The notes below the pieces were generated by a model that saw nothing but the letters and a program-made list of their open reading frames with translations, did no database searches and was not told the DNA's origin. Position numbers and translations under genes: made by a program. Below, one piece after another: positions 45,365 through 59,300 of a stretch of 64,000 bases of DNA. How positions within the stretch are numbered: the first letter of the stretch is position 1; each line of letters opens with the position of its first letter. This stretch comes from Blastomussa wellsi (Eukaryota; Cnidaria; Anthozoa; Scleractinia; Plerogyridae), in contig OX393570.1 in assembly GCA_947652115.1 (NCBI GenBank), positions 1,386,006 to 1,450,005 of the forward strand. Direction: 5' to 3'.

Positions 45365-47289
45365 TTTCACTAACTGAATATTGAACTACGAGCGCAGTGT
45401 GCCAAGGAAACGAGCAAACTCTCCAACGTTTACGTGAAAGCCAGGAAAAGGTTAAATTTTGGCGGGGAAGCAATGCAATAATGGCCACCGAACCGTGAAA
45501 GTTCCAGTCTTCCCTCGATCTAATCTCGTATCCAGATGTTTGCTCAGGAAACATCTGGCCAAGTCCGCTCAGTTCGCCATAAGCTTATTTAATAGGCGCC
45601 GGATTTAGGGGAGGGGCCGACGGGACCGTGACCCCTCTTTTTTTCTTGTATTTTCAAAGCGTTTGTGTCACCTATCTACCGAACCTCAACGTTACGTAAC
45701 TTTGCATCACAAATACGCCCACAATGTTGCGGGGGGGGGGGGGGGGGGAACGGTGGGTTACTCGGCCCCCACTTTCTGAATTTTCTGGGTCCGCCCCTAT
45801 AAGAAAATATAGCGATTTTATAGCTTTCGTCTTTTAAGCGTTTCTATATTGAATATACGTAAATAGTTTGTGTTCAAGCTTTTTATAGTGCGAAACCACG
45901 TCTGTGAATAAAAAGATGTGCAGAAAACTTAGCATATCTGACGGGTACTGATAGCGCGCTCTTTTTCACCACCGTTAACAGCGGATGAGGATTTGAATTG
46001 TTAGTAAAACATGAGTGGGAACTTTTTTCTACCCGAACTCTGTCTCATGATCGTGTTACTGTTGTTTCACTAAATAGAAAAGTAGTACATGATCTATTTA
46101 TAGCGACTTAGTGAGCTTCCCATCCACTGCAATTGCCGAGCATGCGTAGTCGCAGCTTTTACCAGCTGTTCTCTCCCGCGGGTTGAGAAGATCTGGGTAC
46201 GAGATTACCCTCATTCAGGATTCGCTCCGACGAAGGGCTAACGCTCGAAACGTCAGCTCTTGAATCTCTTTACGGTGGCCAATTCACATTATCAACCCAG
46301 TTGATAAAACCAAATTATACCCTCATTCAGCCGTGATACTCGTGATGCCACGCACCATTTTTACGCGCGTGTACAACACGCGTGATACTTTACGCGCATT
46401 TTCGTTTGTCACGTTCTCTCTGGAAGAGATACCGTATTGGGGCCAAAGAATGGAATTTTATGAACCTATTGAACTGTGACGCAATCAACATAAAGATTAA
46501 GATAATTTTTATATTTGCCCATTTTGATGAAAATTTAAAAACATGATTACTTCCCTATTTCCTAAGAAATGACGCTTATTTGCCATACCGGCTGTTAATG
46601 CAATACTAAAAAGAAATATTTCCGATACCATTTCATTTTTTCGATAACGTGCATGTAAATTTTCTGTACATAGTCGTTTGAAAATATATATTCCATGTAT
46701 TTCTCGGTTGTGAAAATAATATCACAATTATATTTCACGATACAACTATAATGTTAACAAGCTTGCACTGAAATGACATTGCACTTGCTATACAAAACGA
46801 GATTATTTTATAATCAGCTTATTAGACCACGAGTAGTAGGTTTTTGTTCCTGAAACCGTACGCGCGAGGGACGCGCACTGACTGTTGGACTCGTCGCACA
46901 CCAGGAAAAGAAAGAGACTACTCGCAGTCTACCAGCTTATGAATATTGATGACACAACCGCTTTGATCTTCAAATGGCTTCCATAAAAAGCGATATCACT
47001 TGCCTTGGTTAGATTTTTTATGAGGAATGTCTTTTACAATGAGATTTAGTGTCCATGGAAGACAGAATACTAGTTTTCTTTAAAGCCAGTGAGTTATTAG
47101 AGTTTGTTCGCAAATATGAATATTGCAATATATGCCACTTGATCCAAGAAATATTTGATATGAGTTTAGTCACGAAGTTTAGCATTGAAGTTTTTATAGC
47201 AACTGCCTGAGGGACGCTGGTCAGTATTTCTGTCAGCTGTATCGATGATTCACTCCTACTGCTTAAAGTCTTGATCCAAATTTCGTTCT
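45365..47289. other. Intergenic region, thymidylate kinase to SMCO4-like gene
   Basis: Starts with the thymidylate kinase promoter side. Holds a G-tract element (about 45594-45810, with weakly inverted ends GGCGCCGGATTTAGG / TGGGTCCGCCCCTAT), the 46219-46317 repeat copy, and AT-rich DNA. No gene seen. Confidence 0.4.
46219..46317 (+). mobile_element. Single-arm copy of the foldback family, 13-bp TSD
   Basis: TACCCTCATTCAG at 46206-46218 and 46318-46330 flanks a 99-bp insert that begins GATTCGCTCCGACGAAGGGC and ends AAAACCAAATTA. The insert corresponds to the right arm of 28218-28463 and carries the hammerhead-like CTCGAAACGTC core. Confidence 0.8.
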
Positions 47290-47460
47290 TCAGTGCTTGT
47301 TCGCGGTGCTGTAAACGTAAACGACCAACAATGCGAACAACCCGAGAACAACAGGCAAAGCGACAGTCAAAATCTTTTGATGTCCCTCGGCGTTCCCGTG
47401 TTTTCTTTCTCTCTTCATTTTCCTCGTTTCTTTAGATGCTTTCCCTGGTAGTTGTCTCAT
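47290..47460 (-). CDS. SMCO4: SMCO4-like single-pass membrane microprotein
   Basis: Predicted 56-aa protein of unknown function. It matches the pattern I recall for vertebrate SMCO4 (59 aa): start MRQLPGKASKETRK, a Lys/Arg-rich stretch, then one membrane segment (ILTVALPVVLGLFALLVVYV) and a short polar tail. The open frame extends 21 codons upstream to 47523, but I place the start at the Met that begins MRQL, because the family starts there and the extension shows no similarity. The coding part is intronless; a 5' UTR intron is possible. Confidence 0.8.
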   Translation of the reverse strand: MRQLPGKASKETRKMKRERKHGNAEGHQKILTVALPVVLGLFALLVVYVYSTANKH

Positions 47461-47735
47461 GTTTGGGCGAAAACGAAACTTCGAGAAATGGTTAAAAATA
47501 TGGCCAGCAGCTTTGTTCGCCAACAGTTGATTTGTGTCACGCTTTAGTGACCCGTGATCGTTTAATAAAACGACACGTCATTGGTTTACACACGGTCAAT
47601 ACCGTTTTCAGAGTAGTCGTTGTTTTCGACCAGCGGCAGCGATGCTACAAAAAAACTCAAACGGCCACCAGTCAACACGCAATTTGCGATTCCAAACATA
47701 CTGACTCCATTATGTTTTACTGCTCTATTTTTGTT

Positions 47736-47968
47736 CTTTTGACTTTTTTCTCGACTTTTTTAACGACTTTTTTCCCGACTTTTTTCTCGACTTTTTTCCC
47801 GACTTTTTCTCGACTTTTTTCCCCGACATATTTCCAGACTTTTTTCCGACTTTTCTCGACTTTTTTCCCCCTTTTCCCCCGACTTCTTTCTCGACTCTTT
47901 AATTTCCCGACTTTTTTCTCGACTTTTTTTCCCGACGTATTTCCAGACTTTTTCCCGACTTTTGGACA
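47736..47968 (+). repeat. (CGACTTTTTTC)n degenerate minisatellite
   Basis: About 20 imperfect units of 10-13 bp of the form CGACTTTTTTC, pyrimidine-rich on the plus strand. Open frames over it (Phe-rich on plus, Lys/Ser/Arg-rich on minus) are composition artefacts. Confidence 0.85.
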
Positions 47969-47989
47969 CTTTTAGAAAATCCGCTGAAA

Positions 47990-48520
47990 TTTAATTTGTA
48001 CAGCGGAGTCAAAGATGGCAGCAACAAGCTCCGCATTAAATCGGTATACAGACGCCAATAAATAAGAAAAGTAGAATATCTTCGACAAGTAAAATATATT
48101 CTAAGGTGTTCATCTTATTTTATTTCTGTTTCAATCACTTCTCGTTGCCGTGTTAGTTTACCGTTTTTAGATTTTTTACTGATTCAAGTCCGGCACTCTT
48201 CATTGGTTTGTCGTTGTAGTTCTGCTTATATTAGAAGATTTGTTACAAGTTTTAGTCGGTGAACTATTTTTGAATTGTAAAAGTTTCAATAAGTGTGCGA
48301 ATTGCGAACGTTTTTTTTTTTGCAGTTTTTAAACGTCTGTATACCGGTTTAATGCTTACTCACTCAGACAGATTTTTCGGGCAGGGAGGTCCTGACAGGG
48401 CATAATTAAGCCTAATACACCAAGCCACACCATGCGGAGCTTGCTGCTGCCATATTTGACTCGTCTACTCTGTGCAAACTAAAGTAAATAAAGTCCAAAA
48501 AGTCGGGGAAAAAGGCGAGT
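47990..48520. repeat. Inverted-repeat arms beside the minisatellite
   Basis: GATGGCAGCAACAAGCTCCG near 48013 is repeated in inverse, with changes, near 48432-48456. GGTATACAGACG near 48041 is repeated in inverse near 48334. A short AAAAGTCGGGG tract at 48497 mirrors the minisatellite. Suggests a foldback element of about 0.8 kb with simple-repeat ends. Confidence 0.5.
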
Positions 48521-49192
48521 ATATACGGGAGTACCTCCTGAGGAGGCGGTACACCCGTATATGGGATAAAGCTCATAGCGTTAGTCGTAATTAAAGAATA
48601 AATCGACAAATTAATTTTCTGTGGTGAATCGCACTTATGTTCAATATGTAAATGCTATTCATCTTATTAATTTATCTTATTAACTCGCTGATGGTAAAAA
48701 AATGTACTTGTTTTAACGGTATGACCTCCTTTTAGAGAACATTTTACAGAACAAAGATCAAACTGCAAACATAATGTTTGAAATGATCGTATGTCATTTG
48801 GTCTTATTTTTCATCAAGCCGATCGGAGCTTCCATTTAGAAATAAATCACTAATTAAATATATCGTATTTGGCACTTCCCATACTGACAGCTTTAATCGA
48901 ATTGTTTGACTAATTACATCGCTATTTGGCCAAACGTACAACATACTCTTGAATCAGATCGTTTAAAAGACATAACTGGTGTCAGACTTAATTTTCTGAA
49001 CCACCAGACTTGAGACACGAAAAATAAATTACCTGCTGTTTTATCTTTACCCCACCCTCAAACGTGATTCATAATTAATTGCTATCGCCAGATCACATCA
49101 TAAACTACTTTGGTGTCGGCAAGAAATCAATTTGTAAGATTTCACACAGCCGCTTCCAAGAAAATGTTCCTTCCCGTTGATAGGAAGTATGG

Positions 49193-53375
<4,183 letters not shown>

Positions 53376-53906
53376 AAATAGCTTTTACAAGTTTTGAAAA
53401 GTTTCTCTGAAATCAAGTGATTTTTATATTAAGTTCAATCTTATCAAGTAATGTAAGAGCCCTTGAAAGTTATACCAGAAACCAATCTGGCTATGCATTG
53501 AAATCTCGTTGCGAGGACTCATGCGATTAGACTACACTGAAAGCACTCTCTGTACTGAAGACGTGGAGGAAATGAATAACCCTAGCCTGAAAGGAACTGG
53601 GCAAAAGTGTGGCTCGCACGACAATTCACGCACGCGTAAATAGTCCGAGAGGTCTCACCCCAGTTTGACAAGAGGATCGACCAAGGTTGAAGCGTCACGT
53701 GCATCGAGAGAAAACAAATGTAGGGAAAGAAAAAAAATTGTTTCCCAGTCTTCACGTGCGCAAAAGTAATTACGATTCAAGGCATTCTCTTCCTCGCCTG
53801 CAGTCTCTCTTCGCTGCTCCAAGCCAGCGAGGGCTGTGCATGAGAGACGGGAGGCCCGCGCGTGGCCCTCACGCTATCACGCGCCTTCAAAGCATTCCAA
53901 CACAAG

Positions 53907-53912
53907 AATAAA
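53907..53912 (+). promoter_or_regulatory. Candidate polyadenylation signal of the ACE-like gene
   Basis: AATAAA about 530 bp after the stop codon. It is the first canonical hexamer I found downstream of the gene. Confidence 0.4.
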
Positions 53913-54326
53913 ACGACCATTGACAACATGCAAGAATTTATTACGTAAAATATATAAAATCAATTTGCAAAAATACTACTTATCATAATAATAGCGTTCT
54001 TAAAACAATAAACTAAAGTACAAACATTGTGCTGTTGTGTTGCTTTGAAGTTATGCTCGCCCAAGGCTCGTTGTTAGTAATTGAAACCAAACCAAGGGCT
54101 GCCATTTTTGATCCTGGCCTCGGGTCGGGCCTGGTCTTGGGTTGCACAGGCGTTCTTTAATTGAGAGTTTTCACTCACGTGACCACCAGCAATATTGGTT
54201 TGACTGAAACAAAACTTCATATTGCATAAAATAGAGTTCATTTCCCGGAAGATTGATTTGGTACACCAATATCATATTTATATGGCAGACGTTTCTCAGT
54301 TTTGGAAAACCAATATGGCTGCCGAG

Positions 54327-54417
54327 TAATCTCGTTCCCAGATCTCTTGTTGGCGAAGGGAAGGCGAGGCGAGATCTCGCCTTCTCTTCACCAACAAGAT
54401 ATCTGGGAACGAGATTA
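54327..54417. repeat. 91-bp near-perfect palindrome
   Basis: TAATCTCGTTCCCAGAT... is followed immediately by its complement (...ATCTGGGAACGAGATTA), with arms of about 42 bp around GGCGAGAT. Likely a small foldback element. Confidence 0.8.
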
Positions 54418-56357
54418 GCTATCGTGACGTCAAATGAAAGCGCTCTACACCTTGTATTTGCCGGTGTGCCTTGGAGATCGAACCCCTTTCTTCCTTTGTC
54501 ACAGCCAACAGCTTCCCCTTCCTGGCCAAATGCAAGCAATGCTTGTGGTTTGTTTGTTTTTGATAATTGATATGTTCACTTTTTATAGTCCTCGGAGACA
54601 TACTTTACTATTATGAACGAATCGAATGAATAAAAATTACATCTTTCTCTTAAAACATAGCTGACTATTTATAATTATTTCACTTATCTAAAATAAGCCT
54701 ATGAAAGCAGCCGAAGGAGCAGCTTACAAATTGACAAATCAGTCGACTTGAACTGACTGTCCCCAAATCAAATTATGTAAAAAAGGTATCAAACTCAAAT
54801 TAAAAAGCTTCTAATCTCTTCAACCAATATCAAATATTAGTTTTAACGGGAAGGGAAACAGTTATGAAACCAACGCCTAGCGGTAAACAGCCTGTTAATT
54901 CGATATTCTATTAAAAATATTCCGTCGCTCCACTGTTTAACAGTACTCCAACGAAAACAAGAGCCTTTGTCGCTAAATCCTCGTGAATTGTCCGATGACT
55001 ATTTGATTCAATTCTACAAATCAGGTCGGTACGGGCGGCTAAAGTTTCCCGCCAAAACTGTGCATAAGGACTTCTCTCCCAGCTTCGAAACGGTCGTACA
55101 GAAATCCGCGTATCATTCAGTTCTCGGGAGACTAGATTCAGGCGAAAAAAGGCGCTTGTTACAGCTGTGTTTTCCTTTACTGAATAAAGAAATTTTAGCA
55201 TCCAAAACAATTTTTGACAGTTCACCATTAACTTTCAAATGAAATTTCTACATTTTTTGTATTTGGCCAAACTAAAAACCTCGACTTTGGGCCTTCTGGA
55301 ATAATTCTATGCCATTTTTAGGGATATATAGATTTACAGTCGATTACAATACCAAGGTCATTCCCCTGTATTGCATTGCGCATCCTTACTGCGCACGATT
55401 TATTGCGTCATCAGCGCGCGCACCAAAAGAAAACTGCGGCGTTTTATTTACGGCTTTGCTCATGAAGGAGATAAATCGTCGTTTTCTTGTAAACGAGTAT
55501 GGTGACCTATATTTTTTTACCCTTTTTCTGAGACTAGCAATCACTTTCTTCCTATAACAGGAATATAAACAAATTCCCATTGCAGAAAAATAAATAATCG
55601 ACGGAAACGTAAACTTATTGAACAGATATTGTGGCCTCGAGATCACTGCATACTAGTAACAAGTTGAATCAAGGTCGACTGGAAATGCGTGCTTTCATAA
55701 TGAAACATACATTAAATTGTTCCTTGAAGGCGATACAGCATATCTATAGTTTTTTCCCTTGTTTTGCTTTCTCCCTATTTTTTCTTCTCCCATAAGACGT
55801 GGCATGAGCTAGTCAAATGAAAACATTTCTGAAGCTGATATTTTAACGAATTATGTGGTATTTTCAAGGTGCTCCTGCTCCTTAACGAATATGGGAACCC
55901 CTCTTTTTCATTACAAAATTTAAATTCCCTTACGATGAACAAAAAATGGGCAAAGTTTGAACGAAAATCTGTTGTCAGTTCTATTTCAGGGTAATGACCT
56001 TAATTAACCTGCAGACCCTATGTGTAACTCTGTCACGTGACCTGTCACTTTGAACAGAATCGAAATGGATGCCAGAAGAAGAAAGGTGATCGCCAGTCAT
56101 GGATTAAAGCTTGCCATCGGCGCTACTATTTTTCCTACAAATCCGCTTAATTCTTCGAACCTTCAATCGCCAGCAAAAATGTACATCAATGGTGGCAAAA
56201 TAAACAACTTGCAAATTTCCATTTCTGGCATCCATTTCGTACTACGACCATTTTTCTTCTGGCTGACAAGATTAATTGCTGCTATTCATGATCATGAAAT
56301 TCAGTAAATGGGTATATCTACAGCGTTTTATAGTTATTACAATTTTAAACAGTCCAC

Positions 56358-59300
56358 CTACAGATATGTTCCACTGGCGTACTGACGTATTGATGGCCCA
56401 TCGCGTCGTGTGCCATGTCCATTCAAATATCCGTAGGGGTCCGTATAGCCCGGTCTATAATTCTCATTGTTCTCTCTATTGTATTTACTTTTAGCAAAGC
56501 CTCGGGCGTCGTCTGGCTGTTGACTGTACCACGGGTCTTTGGTTGAATTGCGATTTCTATCATAAAACTGCGAACTATCTTCCAAAGGTTGTCCAGTGCC
56601 ATTAGTGAAAGGCACGTTCTCTGGAGGGTATTGTTCAACCTCGTATGGGTGTGGCTCCTGCCTGTATTCGTGGTGGTCTGGGTACGGGGTTATTCCCCCT
56701 CCGTTCATTTCGTCGGCGTATTCATCAGTAATTTCTTCATAAACTTCTTGATATCCGATCAGGTTCCCGTCGTTATCATAGACCCCTATGATTCTCCTTT
56801 TGTAGGAACTCGCGGGTTTCCTTGGGGGCGCTTTGTATGGATCTGGATGTTCCTCCAAATGATCGTCATATTCGTCAGGATACTCCCCACGGGGAGCGCT
56901 TTGGTAAGAGTGTGCATCGTTAGAGGGCTGCAGCGGGGGCTCTTCAACTTCCCACTCGTACGCTGGGGGTTCTGGCCACCCTTCGCCATCTTGGACGTTT
57001 GGCTCCCTGGGGTAAATCATGTTCCTGTCATCAACGCCGTTCTCCGGGGGCTGGTTGTATTCATGGGGCACGTCATGGTGCGACGCGTGCGCGTGCAAAA
57101 GACCATCTAATTTAAACAGTTCCTCCCGGCTCATCGCCCTGAACCGTCCCTTGGCCGGCACTTGGTGGTCATCGGACCCGTTTTCATCGGGATACTCCTC
57201 GGGTTGGTCATTGTCTCGGTTTGGTACTGGTTGAAAGGCTCCTGCATTGAGACGCACACCAGAGCCCTTAATAAAAGGGAACCTTTCTGGATCAATACTC
57301 TTGGGAATCTGAGGCCTAGGCAGGGCTTGAGCGCTGATAAGAATTCTCTCTGGCTCGGCGGGTGGAGATGAATATGGCTGCGGGGGAGCGCTTTCAACTT
57401 CAGGCGCCGAGTAAACTACCGGAGGAACATCCTCGTCTTCGCTTTCTTGTGAGAATCTCTCTTCATCGTTATCCTCTGGTTCAGAAGCGGTCAGCTCCAA
57501 TGGATGTGTCACAAAAGGGCTACCAACCGTGTTGTAGTCTACGGTGACCCCGACAGGCTCTCCAATGATCACGGTTCCTGGAAGCTGGCTGACGGATATC
57601 TCTAGTTCGGACCTGCTGCGGCTAAGACCGGAGGTAACAACACGGCTTCGAACGCGTTCTTGCACGGATACACCCAACTCGACTTCTGGTTTTCCTTCAA
57701 CATCAATCGTTAAAGAGGTAGTTTCCGACTTGTCAGGTACCACAGGGTAACCAGCCTTGAGTTCTGCGACCTCTGCGCGACTTGCCTCGTAGCGTCGGTA
57801 GAGAGATTGGATTTCTTTGGACAGCTCAACCACGTGAACGCTGAGTTCTTCATTTTTCTTCTCGCATTCATCTAGCTGAACGGTTTTCCCGTCGAGCTTT
57901 ACTTTTATCTCCTTCATGTTGTCCTCCAAGAACCGGATGCGATTGTGTAGAACAGATTCGTCCTTCTCGGAAGCTGGTATTCTACTCTGTAGAAGTTGTA
58001 GCTCCCTTTCCAGCATAATAATTTGGTTATCTTTGTCACTGTCGTCCGTTTCTTCGATCGCCTTGTTCTTTTCGCTCAACTCTTTCCCAAGTTTACTGAT
58101 TGTATCTTCTCTGGTCAACAGTTCTTTCTTGATCCACTTGGCCTGCTCTTCTGCCTGCTGTTTTTGTTTAGAAGCTCGTTGAAGCTCGATTTCAAGGTGA
58201 GTGATCCTTGTATGTGATTTGTGAAAATCTTTGCTCAACCCTTCAATCTCCATATTTGCTTGGCTCAGCTTTATCTCGACCTCGGCGAGTTTTTCTGAAT
58301 CTTTCCTCAAGTCGTTCTGAAGATGGTTCTTCTCTTTCTGCAAGGAATCTTTCTCGTCTTCAACCTCATCTAGTTTGAGTTTCAGAGATTCAAACTTTTC
58401 CTGCCAACCATCTTCATTCGTCTGTTGAGACAAAGATCTCTTTAGCTCTTCAAGCTCTTCTAAGTGCTGTTTACACTCTTTTTCTTTCTTTTCTAACGTT
58501 TCCTTGAGTTTCGCCAGCTCTTTCTCCAATTCCCCTGTATCCTTGACGAGTTTGAGTTCCGATACTTGGCGGCGTAGAGTAGCAGTCTCGGTATGTGCGT
58601 CATCAAGTTCTCGTCGTACCTTGCCATACTTCGTCTTAGTTAGTTCGTGCTCATCTTCTGTCCTCTCCATGTTTCGCTCCAGTCGTTGTTTTTCCATTTG
58701 AATGGAATTCTTCTCTCTTTTAAGCTCGTCGTGCTTTTGCTTCCAGTTTTCATCCTCCTCTTTTCGTTCAAGCTTGGCTTTCAAGTCCGACAGCTCTGCC
58801 TCCAGCTTTCGAATTGTCTCCTCTAACTCTGCGCTTTTACGTTTTAGTTTGTCTGTCTCACTTATGTGCAAGTCTTCTTCCTCTTTAAGTTCTTCGCTAA
58901 GATCAGAAACTTCGTCCTTCAACTTTTCTATCTCTTTCTTCTGATCATCATTCTCGTCGCACAGATCACCATACATCTTTTTCCCTTTCTCGAATTTCTC
59001 TTTCAATTCTTCCAGCTCATCTTCGACGTCTTCCTTCTGCTTAGCAAGCGTTTCGCTTTCTTCTTTAAAATGTTTCTCCTCCTCCAAAATCTTGTCGTAT
59101 TTGTCCTTCAACTTCTCGTACTCCTCGATTAACTCGTGTTTGGTATCCTGTGACTTCAGCTCGAGGAGTTCTTGTCTGGCTTTTTCCAGCTGCCCCTCGA
59201 TGTAGTCTTGCTCTCGCAGCTTCTCCTCCAAGTCGTTTATGGTATTCATATCTTGAGCTTGGTCTTTTCGCAGCTTGTTTACAATCATTTCTTTCTCTAC

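Larger units (their letters stand above)
47461..49192. other. Intergenic region with foldback repeat
   Basis: Between the divergently transcribed SMCO4-like and ACE-like genes. Dominated by the low-complexity/inverted region at 47736-48520, followed by AT-rich DNA with no gene. Confidence 0.45.
53376..56357. other. Spacer between ACE-like and coiled-coil genes
   Basis: Holds the ACE-like 3' UTR, the palindrome at 54327-54417 and AT-rich DNA. The frame at 54967-55242 (91 codons, plus) has a fairly protein-like composition but no family I recognise and no clear splice context, so it is not called. The 3' end of the minus-strand coiled-coil gene also lies here. Confidence 0.4.

Noticed and set aside
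47532..47975. Phe-rich plus frame and Lys/Ser-rich minus frame
   Set aside because: Artefacts of the CGACTTTTTTC minisatellite.
54967..55242. 91-codon frame with protein-like composition
   Set aside because: No family signature, no splice partner and no regulatory context; kept only as a remark.
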